A stretch of DNA of 64,000 bases from Streptomyces piniterrae. GTDB taxonomy: Bacteria; Actinomycetota; Actinomycetes; Streptomycetales; Streptomycetaceae. The notes beneath the pieces are model-generated. The model saw only the letters and a list, made by a program, of their open reading frames with translations. It did no database searches and was not told where the DNA came from. The stretch lies in contig NZ_SUMB01000006.1 of the NCBI RefSeq assembly GCF_005048155.1, positions 310,001 through 374,000 of the forward strand, in the 5' to 3' direction. Every line of letters starts with the position of its first letter. Within the stretch, counting starts at the first letter, position 1. Both the position numbers and the translations under genes were made by a program. This document shows positions 41,972 to 50,483 of this stretch, piece by piece.

Positions 41972-43536
41972 CCACCGACACCGCGGCTCCCGCGGGAGAC
42001 CGACTGGCCGAACTGGCCCGGCTCAAGGAACTGGCCGCCCAGGGCCCCGACGAGCAGGCCACCGCCCGGCAGCACGCCAAGGGAAAACTGACCGCCCGCG
42101 AGCGCATCGACCTGCTGCTGGACGAGGGGTCGTTCCACGAGATCGAGGCCCTGCGCAGGCACCGCGCGACCGGTTTCGGACTGGAGCACAAGCGCCCGCA
42201 CACCGACGGTGTGATCACGGGGTGGGGCACCGTCCACGGCCGCACCGTCTTCGTCTACGCCCACGACTTCCGGATCTTCGGCGGCGCCCTCGGCGAGGCG
42301 CACGCCCAGAAGATCCACAAGGTGATGGATCTGGCGCTGGCCGCCGGAGCGCCCCTGGTCTCCCTCAACGACGGCGCGGGAGCCCGCATCCAGGAGGGCG
42401 TCACCGCGCTCGCCGGATACGGCGGCATCTTCCAGCGCAACACCCGCGCCTCGGGCGTGATCCCGCAGATCTCCGTGATGCTCGGCCCGTGCGCGGGCGG
42501 CGCCGCCTACTCGCCCGCGCTCACCGACTTCGTGTTCATGGTGCGCGAGACCTCGCAGATGTTCATCACCGGACCGGACGTCGTCAAGGCCGTCACCGGT
42601 GAGGAGATCACCCAGAACGGGCTCGGCGGCGCCGATGTCCACGCCGGCGTCTCCGGCGTCGCGGCCCTCGCCTACGACGACGAGGCCGCCTGCCTGGAGG
42701 ACGTACGTTTTCTGCTCTCCCTGCTGCCGTCCAACAACCGCGAGACGGCGCCCCACCAGCCCTCGGCCGACCCGGCCGACCGGCTCACCGAGGCGCTCCA
42801 GGAGATCGTCCCGGCCAACGCCAACCAGGCGTACGACATCCGCTCGGTGATCGAGGAGATCGTCGACGACGGCGAGTACTTCGAGACCCAGCCGGGCTGG
42901 GCGACCAACATCGTGTGCGCACTGGTCCGCCTCGACGGCCATGTCACGGGCATCGTCGCCAACCAGCCCGCCGCCTTCGCCGGGGTGCTCGACATCCACG
43001 CCAGCGAAAAGGCCGCGCGCTTCGTGCAGTTCTGCGACGCCTTCGCCATCCCCCTGGTGACCCTCGTCGACGTCCCCGGCTTCCTGCCGGGCGTGGACCA
43101 GGAGCACGGCGGCATCATCCGGCACGGCGCCAAGCTGCTCTACGCCTACTGCAACGCGACCGTCCCGCGGGTGCAGCTGATCCTGCGCAAGGCGTACGGC
43201 GGCGCGTACATCGTCATGGACTCTCGCTCCATCGGCGCGGACCTGTCGCTGGCGTGGCCGACCAATGAGATCGCGGTCATGGGCGCCGAGGGAGCCGCCA
43301 ACGTGATCTTCCGCCGGGAGATCGCCGCGGCCGACGACCCGGACGCGGTGCGGGCCCAGAAGATCAAGGAATACCAGGCCGAGCTGATGAACCCCTACTA
43401 CGCCGCCGAGCGCGGTCTGGTGGACGACGTCATCGATCCCGCCGAGACCCGCTCGGCGCTCATCGGCGCGCTCACGATGCTGCGGAGCAAGTACGCGGAC
43501 CTCCCCTCCCGCAAGCACGGCAACCCGCCGGTATGA
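41968..43536 (+). CDS. Acyl-CoA carboxylase carboxyltransferase (beta) subunit
   Basis: The protein has 522 residues from ATG 41968, coupled to the upstream gene. Crotonase-like halves carry the two oxyanion motifs GARIQEGVTALAGYGGIF and later FLPGVDQEHGGIIRHGAKLL with RKAYGGAYIVMDS. This is the PccB/AccB type that moves carboxyl groups from biotin to acetyl- or propionyl-CoA. Together with the epsilon subunit and a housekeeping biotin-bearing alpha subunit it would raise malonyl-CoA supply for the polyketide synthase. Confidence 0.95.
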   Translation: MTTDTAAPAGDRLAELARLKELAAQGPDEQATARQHAKGKLTARERIDLLLDEGSFHEIEALRRHRATGFGLEHKRPHTDGVITGWGTVHGRTVFVYAHDFRIFGGALGEAHAQKIHKVMDLALAAGAPLVSLNDGAGARIQEGVTALAGYGGIFQRNTRASGVIPQISVMLGPCAGGAAYSPALTDFVFMVRETSQMFITGPDVVKAVTGEEITQNGLGGADVHAGVSGVAALAYDDEAACLEDVRFLLSLLPSNNRETAPHQPSADPADRLTEALQEIVPANANQAYDIRSVIEEIVDDGEYFETQPGWATNIVCALVRLDGHVTGIVANQPAAFAGVLDIHASEKAARFVQFCDAFAIPLVTLVDVPGFLPGVDQEHGGIIRHGAKLLYAYCNATVPRVQLILRKAYGGAYIVMDSRSIGADLSLAWPTNEIAVMGAEGAANVIFRREIAAADDPDAVRAQKIKEYQAELMNPYYAAERGLVDDVIDPAETRSALIGALTMLRSKYADLPSRKHGNPPV

Positions 43537-43796
43537 CGGGCGAGGAGCAAGAGGCGGAGGCAGCGGCAGGGGTAGAGGCGGCCGAAGCTGCCGTGACCGC
43601 CTGGCAGATCACCGGTGGCGCCCCGTCGGCGGAGGAGGCCGCCGCCCTCACCGTGGTCCTGACGGCCCTGCTGGCCCAGCGGGCCGCCGCGGCGCGGGCC
43701 GCGGCCGCGGCGGCGGACGGGAAGCCCACCGGCTCCGGCTGGTACCGGGCGCACCGCAATCCGCACACGCCCGCCGGGGCGTGGCGCGGCAGGTGA
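43533..43796 (+). CDS. Acyl-CoA carboxylase epsilon subunit
   Basis: The protein has 87 residues. ATG 43533 overlaps the beta-subunit stop. The C-terminus (GWYRAHRNPHTPAGAW) and the Glu/Ala-rich N-terminus with TGGAPSAEEAAALTVVL are the known pattern of actinobacterial epsilon subunits, which bind and stimulate the beta subunit. Confidence 0.85.
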   Translation: MTGEEQEAEAAAGVEAAEAAVTAWQITGGAPSAEEAAALTVVLTALLAQRAAAARAAAAAADGKPTGSGWYRAHRNPHTPAGAWRGR

Positions 43797-43817
43797 CCGC
43801 CGGCCACCGAGGCCCGC

Positions 43818-43846
43818 TTCAGGGGCGGTTCAAGTACCGCTCCAGC
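43818..43846 (+). promoter_or_regulatory. SARP-type heptamer triplet
   Basis: TTCAGGG (43818), TTCAAGT (43829) and CTCCAGC (43840) start exactly 11 bp apart, 105 bp upstream of the gene at 43951 and 22 bp past the carboxylase epsilon stop. It is one of the clearest sites in the cluster. Confidence 0.7.
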
Positions 43847-43950
43847 ACGGGACGGAACCGTGATGGCGCACAGCACGCACATCCCGCACACCGCGCAGAC
43901 ACGCGCACACGCACACCGTGCACACCGAAACCCACGTCAGGAGAGGCACC

Positions 43951-44319
43951 ATGACGGACGCGAGGCTGGTCGGAACCTGGACCACGGAGCTGGAGGACGA
44001 CGGAAAGTCCGTGTTCGGGCTGGCATCGTTCACCGGTGACGGCGGCGTCACCTGCTACCAGGTCAACGCCAAGAACATCGGCCTGGGCAACTGGGAGTCC
44101 ACCGGAAAGGACTCCTTCCAGTACAACTTCCACATCCTCGCGGTCAGCCCGGAGGGCGAACACGTCGGCGAGGCTCATGTCTTCGTGAACGGCGACTTCG
44201 TCTCCGACGACCGCTGGGAGGGCACCGGCGGCGCCAACTTCTACTCGCCCAAGGGCGAGTTGCTGCGCGGCCACGAGGGCTCCAAGGTCATCGCCCGCAA
44301 GTTCGGCATCGACAAGTAG
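43951..44319 (+). CDS. Small beta-barrel-like protein of unknown function
   Basis: The protein has 122 residues from ATG 43951, with GGAGAGG upstream. The pattern LVGTWTTELEDDGKSVFGLA, GLGNWESTGKDSFQYNFHIL and DDRWEGTGGANFYSP, with alternating strands and conserved Trp/Gly, suggests a calycin/lipocalin-like barrel. There is no signal peptide. It is the first gene after a clear SARP site and precedes the BBE-like oxidase by 81 bp. It might bind a polyketide intermediate; no catalytic motif is visible. Confidence 0.6.
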   Translation: MTDARLVGTWTTELEDDGKSVFGLASFTGDGGVTCYQVNAKNIGLGNWESTGKDSFQYNFHILAVSPEGEHVGEAHVFVNGDFVSDDRWEGTGGANFYSPKGELLRGHEGSKVIARKFGIDK

Positions 44320-44400
44320 GCACGAGCCGCGCCGGGTGCCCGCCCGACGGCGCACCCGCCCCGTACCCCCGGACCGGGAACTCACGGAGGAAAGAACCTC

Positions 44401-45822
44401 ATGCTGCGCGATCAACTCAAGGGTGAGCTCGTTCTCCCGTCCGATCCGGGGTACCGGCTCGCCAGGCAACTGCAGAACACCGAGTACGACACGGTCGCCC
44501 CGTCGGGCGTCGCCTACTGCGAGTCCCCCGAGGACGTCGTCGCCTGCGTGCGGCACGCACGGGAGACCGGCATCCCGGCGCACATCCGCGGCGCCGGCCA
44601 CAGCTTCAACGGCTGGTCCACCGGAACCGGCCTGGTCATCGACCTGTCGCGGATGAACCACGCCGTCGCCGACGGCCCCACCGTGCGCATCGGAGCCGGC
44701 ATCCAGTCCCTCGACGCGCTGGACGCCCTCAAGTCGCAGGGCCGCCAGATCGTCACCGGCACCTTCCCCACCGTCAGCCAGGGCGGTTTCCTGACGGGCG
44801 GCGGACTGGGCTGGCAGACCCGCAAGTTCGGCGTCGGCAGCGACCGGATCGTCTCCGCCCGGGTCGTCCTCGCCGACGGCCGGACCGTCCGCGCGTCCGC
44901 CGACGAGCACCCTGACCTGTACTGGGCGCTGCGCGGCGGTGGCGGCGGGACCTTCGGCATCGTCACCGAGTTCGCGCTGCGGCCCGTCGACGCCCCGCGG
45001 CTGACCGGCTTCGAGACCCTGTGGCCCTACGACGACGCCGCCGACGTGCTGGCCGCCTGGCAGTCCTGGGCCGTCGACGCCGCCGAGGACCTCGGCACCT
45101 CCCTGGTCGTACTGCCCGGCATCTTCGGGCCCGACGGCAAGCCGATCGTCAAGATCTGGGGTGTGCACCACGGGGAGCCCGAGGAGCTGGCACGCGCCCT
45201 GGACGAGCTCACCGAGCGCACCGGCACCAAGCCCGTGCACCGCGAGGCCGGGGCGCCGGGAGCCTACGCCGACGTGATGCACGAGGTGCTGTGCGGTTCC
45301 AAGACCGTCCAGCAGTGCCACCGCACCGGCACCCACCCCGACGCGATCGGCCACCGCCACCCCTACACCCGGCAGGCCTACCGGCTCACCGGCAGGGCCG
45401 TGACCCGCGCCGAGGCCGACTCCCTGCTGCGGGCGTGGAACCCGGACCTGGACGACGAGCGCTATCTGCTGTGCATCGCGCTCGGTGGTGCCGCCAACCG
45501 CGTCGGCCGCACCGAGACCGCGTATGTGCACCGGGACGCCCAGTTCCTGACGGGCTATCAGATAGCCACCCGTGACGAGGAGTCGGTGGCCCGGGGCCCG
45601 GTCGAGCTCGACGAGTGGGCCGACCGTTGCGGCGCGGCCCTCGCCCCGCTGGCCACCGGCTCGTACATCAACTTCCCCAGCTCGCGGGTACCGGCGGACT
45701 GGGAGCGCGACCACTACGGGGAGAACACCCCCCGGCTGCGCGAGATCAAGCGGGCCTACGACCCCGACGGCTTCTTCCGGCACGGGCAGAGCATCGACGG
45801 GGCGGCGCCGGCCGACCGGTGA
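44401..45822 (+). CDS. FAD-linked oxidase (BBE-like)
   Basis: The protein has 473 residues from ATG 44401, with ACGGAGGAAAG upstream. The FAD-binding part has RGAGHSFNGWS, where the His is the likely covalent FAD attachment point, then GTFPTVSQGGFLTGGGLGW; the Cys used for a second bond in bicovalent enzymes is Ser here. The C-terminal berberine-bridge segment (RLREIKRAYDPDGFFRHGQ) is present. Such oxidases dehydrogenate or couple polyketide rings and alcohols. It is a cytoplasmic tailoring enzyme of the cluster. Confidence 0.85.
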   Translation: MLRDQLKGELVLPSDPGYRLARQLQNTEYDTVAPSGVAYCESPEDVVACVRHARETGIPAHIRGAGHSFNGWSTGTGLVIDLSRMNHAVADGPTVRIGAGIQSLDALDALKSQGRQIVTGTFPTVSQGGFLTGGGLGWQTRKFGVGSDRIVSARVVLADGRTVRASADEHPDLYWALRGGGGGTFGIVTEFALRPVDAPRLTGFETLWPYDDAADVLAAWQSWAVDAAEDLGTSLVVLPGIFGPDGKPIVKIWGVHHGEPEELARALDELTERTGTKPVHREAGAPGAYADVMHEVLCGSKTVQQCHRTGTHPDAIGHRHPYTRQAYRLTGRAVTRAEADSLLRAWNPDLDDERYLLCIALGGAANRVGRTETAYVHRDAQFLTGYQIATRDEESVARGPVELDEWADRCGAALAPLATGSYINFPSSRVPADWERDHYGENTPRLREIKRAYDPDGFFRHGQSIDGAAPADR

Positions 45823-45850
45823 CGGGGAACGCCGCCCGGCAAGGTCGGCT

Positions 45851-45882
45851 CGGGCCCGGGGAAGGTGCGGTCCCCGGGCTCG
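45851..45882 (+). terminator. Hairpin after BBE-like oxidase gene
   Basis: Arms CGGGCCCGGGGA (45851-45862) and TCCCCGGGCTCG (45871-45882) pair with one mismatch around an eight-base loop, 28 bp past the stop. Its right arm overlaps a SARP-type site for the next gene. Confidence 0.6.
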
Positions 45883-45896
45883 AGTCATGCTCGACG
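45879..45896 (+). promoter_or_regulatory. SARP-type heptamer pair upstream of acetyltransferase
   Basis: CTCGAGT (45879) and CTCGACG (45890) start 11 bp apart, 33 bp before the GNAT start and overlapping the right arm of the hairpin. Confidence 0.5.
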
Positions 45897-45928
45897 GCCG
45901 TACGACCTCCGGCGGAAACCCTGCTCCT

Positions 45929-46891
45929 ATGGACATTCGCAGCCTAGACGGCGACGACCCGGCCACCATCGCCCTCCTCCTCCCGGGCTTCCAGGAGACG
46001 ATGAGCCGGGAACTGCCCGGCGACCCACCGGTTTCGGAGGCCCTGCTGGCCCGGCTGCTGCAGCGCCGGCACGGCGCCGACCGGATCGTGCTGGCCGCCT
46101 TCGACGGCGACCGGCCCGCCGGGTGCACCAAGCTCGGCCTCGACCTCGGCGACCCGGCAGGACCCGGGCACGGCTCGCTGTGGGTCTTCCCCTCCTTCCG
46201 CCGCCGCGGCGCCGGCGCCGCCCTGGTGGACGCCGCCCGCGCCGAACTCCGTGCCCGCGGCCGCGGCCACCTCATGGTCGACGCCCCCCGCACCCCCGCC
46301 GCCGAGGCCTTCGCCGCCGTCTGCGGCGCGGAACTCCGCGGCACCAACCTGCGCAACCGCCTCTTCCTGCGCGGCCCGGTCCGCGCCGGACTCGACGAGC
46401 CGGCCGCCCGTGCGGTCGAGGGGCACCGCCTGGTGCAGTGGACCGACCGCTGCCCGGACGAGCTCGTCGACTCCTACGCACGGGCCTGGGGCACCCTCGA
46501 CGCGCCGGTCAACGGCCAGGCCGAGGTGCGTACTCCCACCGCCGAGGACGTCCGGCTGCGCGAGGCCGAGGCCGGGCGGGCCGGACACCGGCAGTACGTG
46601 AGCGCCGCCGTCGACACGGACACCGGCGAGGTCGCCGGGTACGCCACCCTCTTCGTCCGGGACAGCCCGATGGCCGACGCGGGGGAGACCCTGGTGCTCG
46701 CCGGCCGGCGCCGCCGCGGTCTGGGGACCTGGCTCAAGGCCGGCCTGCTGGTCCGGGCCGCCGACGAGAACCCGCGGCTGGCCCTGGTGCAGGCCTGGAA
46801 CGACGTACACAACGAGGCCGTCGTGGCCCTCAACCGCCGCCTCGGGTTCCAGGCGGACAGCTCCTGGTCGACGTATTCCGTCAAGGCATGA
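45929..46891 (+). CDS. Double-domain GNAT acetyltransferase
   Basis: The protein has 320 residues from ATG 45929; no good ribosome site is seen, so a leaderless or very short leader start is possible given the close SARP site. Two GNAT folds: the first with WVFPSFRRRGAGAALVDAA (R-x-x-G-x-G/A), the second with GRRRRGLGTWLKAGLLVRA and VQAWNDVHNEAVVALNRRLGF. Similar tandem GNATs acetylate antibiotics (mycothiol-synthase/Eis-like order). It may tailor the product or protect the host; the substrate is unknown. Confidence 0.75.
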   Translation: MDIRSLDGDDPATIALLLPGFQETMSRELPGDPPVSEALLARLLQRRHGADRIVLAAFDGDRPAGCTKLGLDLGDPAGPGHGSLWVFPSFRRRGAGAALVDAARAELRARGRGHLMVDAPRTPAAEAFAAVCGAELRGTNLRNRLFLRGPVRAGLDEPAARAVEGHRLVQWTDRCPDELVDSYARAWGTLDAPVNGQAEVRTPTAEDVRLREAEAGRAGHRQYVSAAVDTDTGEVAGYATLFVRDSPMADAGETLVLAGRRRRGLGTWLKAGLLVRAADENPRLALVQAWNDVHNEAVVALNRRLGFQADSSWSTYSVKA

Positions 46892-46906
46892 CCGCCCGAG
46901 CCGGGT

Positions 46907-46924
46907 TCGAGTCCAGGTCCACCG
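46907..46924 (+). promoter_or_regulatory. Possible SARP-type heptamer pair
   Basis: TCGAGTC (46907) and TCCACCG (46918) start 11 bp apart, 48 bp upstream of the first FAD monooxygenase start. Confidence 0.4.
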
Positions 46925-46971
46925 GCCGTTGCCACGATCCGCGCAGACGGTCACCTTGAGAGGGGTTCCTT

Positions 46972-48585
46972 GTGAGTAACAGCGGCACACGCGTACTGAT
47001 CGCCGGCGGCAGCCTCGTCGGCCTGTCCACGGCGGTGTTCCTCGCCCATCACAACGTGCCCTGCACCCTGGTCGAGCGGCACCCCGGCACCTCCATCCAC
47101 CCCCGCGCCGTCGGCTACTACCCGCGCACCGCCGAACTCCTGCGCACGGTGGGCGTCGAGGAGGCGGCCAAGGCGGCCGCGGCCGGCTTCGAGCAGCACA
47201 AGACCCGCGCCGGTGTCGTTTCACTGGCCGGCGAGGTCCTCTTCAGCAAGGAGGAGCTGGCGGGCGGCGACGAGCTCACGGACCTGACCCCCGCCAAGCT
47301 TCTGCTGCTGCCGCAGGACCGGCTGGAGCCGATCCTCCGGGCCCGCGCCGAGAAGCTCGGCGCCGATCTGCGGTTCAGCACCGAGCTGGTCTCCTTCGCC
47401 CAGGACGCGAACGGCGTCACCGCCGTCGTCAAGGACGCGGACGGCACCGAGAGCACCCTGCAAGCCGACTACCTGGTGGCCGCCGACGGGCCGCGCAGCG
47501 CAGTCCGGGAGTCCCTCGGCATCCGGCGCGAAGGCCGCGGGGTGCTCTCCCGGCATGTCAGCATCGCCTTCGGCGCCGACTTCGGCGCGGTCCTCGGGGA
47601 CCGCCGCTACAGCGTCGTCCACGTCAAGAACGACACGGTCACCGGCATCCTTGTGCACGACGACACCCTCACCGAGGGCACCCTGATCGTCGGCTACGAC
47701 CCCGAGAAGGGCGAGAGCCTCGACGACTTCACCGACGCCCGCTGCGCCGAGCTGGTCTCCGCAGCGATCGGCTCGGACGCGGTCGAGGTCACCATCCGCT
47801 CCCGCTTCCCGTGGGACATGGCCGAGCTCGTCAGCGAGACCTTCGTCCAGGACCGGGTGCTGATCGCCGGCGACGCCGCCCACCAGATCCCGCCCACCGG
47901 CGGCTACGGCGCCAACACCGGTATCGCCGACGCCTTCAACCTGGCCTGGAAGCTGGCCCTGGTGCTGGCCGGCACCGCGGGCAGCGCCCTGCTCGACAGC
48001 TACCAGGAAGAGCGCGGCCCGGTCGGCACGTACACCGCGCAGCAGGGCTCCCTCCAGCTCGCCCTGCGCTCGGGCACGGCCACCGAGGAGCAGCGTGCCG
48101 CCACGGACGACGCGATGACCGTGACCATGGGCCAGGCCTACCGCTCCGGGGCCTTCATCCCCGAGGCCGGCGCGCAGCGGCTGCCGCTGACCTCCGACCC
48201 GCGCACCCTGCGCGGCGAGCCCGGCACCCGCGCCCCGCACGTGGTGGTGGAGCGCGACGGCACCCCGGTGACCACGCTGGACCTGTTCGGCAGCGGCTTC
48301 GTGCTGCTCGCCGGGGCGGACGGCGGCTCCTGGGCAGCGGCGGCCGCGGCCGCCGGCTCCGCGCTCGGGACGGACCTCGCCTTCCACCGCATCGCGCCGA
48401 CCGCCGAGCGCGGGGCGCTGGCCGATCCGGACGGCCGCTGGGCCGATGCCTACGGGGTGGGCCCCGCGGGTGCCGTCCTGGTCCGCCCGGACGGGATCGT
48501 CGCCTGGCGTGTCACGGGCGCCGTCCCCTCCGGTGAGCAGGGCGCGGTGCTGGAGGCGGCGCTGCGCCGGATCCTGGCCCGCTGA
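46972..48585 (+). CDS. FAD-dependent aromatic monooxygenase 1 (group A)
   Basis: The protein has 537 residues from GTG 46972, with GAGAGGGG upstream. Motifs: GxGxxG-type LIAGGSLVGLSTAVFLA, the DG motif YLVAADGPRSAVRESLG and the GD motif RVLIAGDAAHQIPPTGGYGA. The thioredoxin-like C-terminal domain is present (VLVRPDGIVAWRV). This is the aromatic hydroxylase class of type II clusters (GrhO8/PgaE relatives), hydroxylating or oxidatively rearranging polyphenols with NAD(P)H and O2. Confidence 0.9.
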   Translation: MSNSGTRVLIAGGSLVGLSTAVFLAHHNVPCTLVERHPGTSIHPRAVGYYPRTAELLRTVGVEEAAKAAAAGFEQHKTRAGVVSLAGEVLFSKEELAGGDELTDLTPAKLLLLPQDRLEPILRARAEKLGADLRFSTELVSFAQDANGVTAVVKDADGTESTLQADYLVAADGPRSAVRESLGIRREGRGVLSRHVSIAFGADFGAVLGDRRYSVVHVKNDTVTGILVHDDTLTEGTLIVGYDPEKGESLDDFTDARCAELVSAAIGSDAVEVTIRSRFPWDMAELVSETFVQDRVLIAGDAAHQIPPTGGYGANTGIADAFNLAWKLALVLAGTAGSALLDSYQEERGPVGTYTAQQGSLQLALRSGTATEEQRAATDDAMTVTMGQAYRSGAFIPEAGAQRLPLTSDPRTLRGEPGTRAPHVVVERDGTPVTTLDLFGSGFVLLAGADGGSWAAAAAAAGSALGTDLAFHRIAPTAERGALADPDGRWADAYGVGPAGAVLVRPDGIVAWRVTGAVPSGEQGAVLEAALRRILAR

Positions 48586-48730
48586 GCGACGCGGGACGGC
48601 CGGCCGGCCGGCGGACGTATCCGGCGCCCGTCACGTCGTTCCGCACACCGGGCCCACCACTCCTTGCCAGACTGCACGCACAGATCCCCTCGAACGAGCC
48701 GAACGACCCACTTCTCGGAAGGACTTGCAC

Positions 48731-50248
48731 ATGCGGGACACCCAGGACTTCGACTTCGACGTCCTCATCGTCGGCGGAGGCCCGGTGGGCATGCTGCTCG
48801 CCTCCGAGCTCCGCATCGCCCGTGTCGACACGGTGGTGCTGGAGCGCCTCCCCGAGCGCACTCCGCACTCCAAGGCCTTCGGCCTGCACGCCCGTTCGCT
48901 GGAGTCGCTCGACCGCCGCGGCCTGGCCGAGCGTTTCCGCGACGGCGCCCGCTCGTGGAGCAACGGCCACTTCGCCGGCCTCGACGTCTGGGTCGACTTC
49001 TCCCTGCTCGACAGCGCCCACAACTACGCGCTGCTCTCCGAGCAGACCCGCACCGAGCGCCTGCTGGAGGAGCGCGCCCAGGAGTTCGGCTGCGAGATAC
49101 GCCGCGGCCACGAGGTGACCGCCGTCCGCCAGGACGACAACGGCGCCGAGGTCGACGTCACCGGCCCCGACGGCGCGTACACCCTGCGGGGCCGCTATGT
49201 GGTGGGCACCGACGGCGGCCGCAGCCTGGTCCGCAAGTCCGCGGGCATCGGCTTCCCCGGCACCGGCGGCCGCGTCACCGCTCGCCTGGCCGACGTCGTC
49301 CTCGCCGACCGGGAGAACGCCCCGATGGGCATGGAGCGCACCCAGCGCGGACTGCTCTTCTGCGTCCCGCTCGACGAGACGTACCACCGTGTCGCCACCT
49401 TCGACTTCGAGCACGGCAAGGAGGCGGGTTCCGAGCTGACGCTGGAGGAGTTCACCGACAGCCTGCGCACGATCTGGGGCGACGACCTCGGCGCGAGCCG
49501 GCCGCGCTGGCTGTCCTGGTTCACCGACTCCGCCTGCCAGGCCGAGCGCTACCGCGAGGGCCGCGTCTTCCTCGCCGGCGACGCCGCGCACACCCACTTC
49601 CCGGTCGGCGGCCAGGGCGTCAACCTCGGCCTCCAGGACGCCTTCAACCTCGGCTGGAAGCTCGCCGCCGACATCCACGGCTGGGCGGCCGAGGGCCTGC
49701 TCGACACGTACGACCAGGAGCGGCAGGAGCCCGCCCGCAAGGTGCTGGCCAACACCCGCGCCCAGATCGCGCTGATGAACCCCGACCCGTACGTCACCCA
49801 GCTGCGCGAGCTGTTCCAGGACCTGATGGCCAAGGACCAGGTCAACCGGCATATCGCCGAGATGCTCAGCGGTGTCCGGGTCCGCTACGACCTCGCGGGA
49901 CCCGAGCACCGGCTGCTCGGCGACTTCGCCCGTGATCTGCGGCTGAAGACCGACGAGGGCGACGAGACCCTTCCTGAGTTCCTGCACCGGGGCACCTTCG
50001 TCCTGCTCGACCTGGCCGGCATCCCGGAGGTGTCCGCGGTCCACGACGAGTGGGCCGCCGGTCAGGAGTGGGCCGGCCGCGTCCGGCACGTCGTGGCCGC
50101 CTGCGAGGACGAGCCGGGGCTGGCCGGTGTGCTGGTCCGCCCCGACGGCTACATCGCCTGGGCGGCGGACACGTCCGCGCCCGCCGCCGAGATCGCCGAC
50201 GGCCTGCGTACGGCCCTGGCCACCTGGGCCGGCACCAGCGGGCGATAG
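48731..50248 (+). CDS. FAD-dependent aromatic monooxygenase 2 (group A)
   Basis: The protein has 505 residues from ATG 48731, with GGAAGGA upstream. Motifs: VLIVGGGPVGMLLASELRIA, the DG motif YVVGTDGGRSLVRKSAG and the GD motif RVFLAGDAAHTHFPVGGQGVN. Its sequence differs from the other three monooxygenases here and is nearer to the RebC/PgaE/RdmE line. The C-terminal domain keeps VLVRPDGYIAWAA. The transcription unit ends in a strong hairpin 65 bp past the stop. Confidence 0.9.
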   Translation: MRDTQDFDFDVLIVGGGPVGMLLASELRIARVDTVVLERLPERTPHSKAFGLHARSLESLDRRGLAERFRDGARSWSNGHFAGLDVWVDFSLLDSAHNYALLSEQTRTERLLEERAQEFGCEIRRGHEVTAVRQDDNGAEVDVTGPDGAYTLRGRYVVGTDGGRSLVRKSAGIGFPGTGGRVTARLADVVLADRENAPMGMERTQRGLLFCVPLDETYHRVATFDFEHGKEAGSELTLEEFTDSLRTIWGDDLGASRPRWLSWFTDSACQAERYREGRVFLAGDAAHTHFPVGGQGVNLGLQDAFNLGWKLAADIHGWAAEGLLDTYDQERQEPARKVLANTRAQIALMNPDPYVTQLRELFQDLMAKDQVNRHIAEMLSGVRVRYDLAGPEHRLLGDFARDLRLKTDEGDETLPEFLHRGTFVLLDLAGIPEVSAVHDEWAAGQEWAGRVRHVVAACEDEPGLAGVLVRPDGYIAWAADTSAPAAEIADGLRTALATWAGTSGR

Positions 50249-50312
50249 GGCCTGAAAAAGCTCCCCCGAAGCGGCCCGGTCACGCCTTCCCCCGAGCGTG
50301 CCTCCCCGGCCG

Positions 50313-50359
50313 AAAGGGCCGCCTCACCCCCGCGAACCGCGGTGGGGAGGCGGCCCTTT
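50313..50359 (+). terminator. Strong terminator hairpin
   Basis: Long GC-rich arms (AAAGGGCCGCCTC-type left, GAGGCGGCCCTTT-type right) pair around the ACCGCGG-containing loop. The ends form A-run and T-run flanks, the pattern of an intrinsic terminator. It closes the unit that ends at 50248. Confidence 0.85.
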
Positions 50360-50390
50360 GCCGTGCCGTCTGACCGCCCCTGAGGCCCGC

Positions 50391-50419
50391 TGCAGGCCGC
50401 TTCGAGTGGGACTCCACGC
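50391..50419 (+). promoter_or_regulatory. SARP-type heptamer triplet upstream of O-methyltransferase
   Basis: TGCAGGC (50391), TCGAGTG (50402) and TCCACGC (50413) start 11 bp apart, just after the terminator and 65 bp before the methyltransferase start. Confidence 0.6.
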
Positions 50420-50483
50420 GAGGCGGCCATCGTCGGGACAGGACCTGTGCGGTCCTTCAGGTGAAGCTTGCTAGGAGGCTTGC

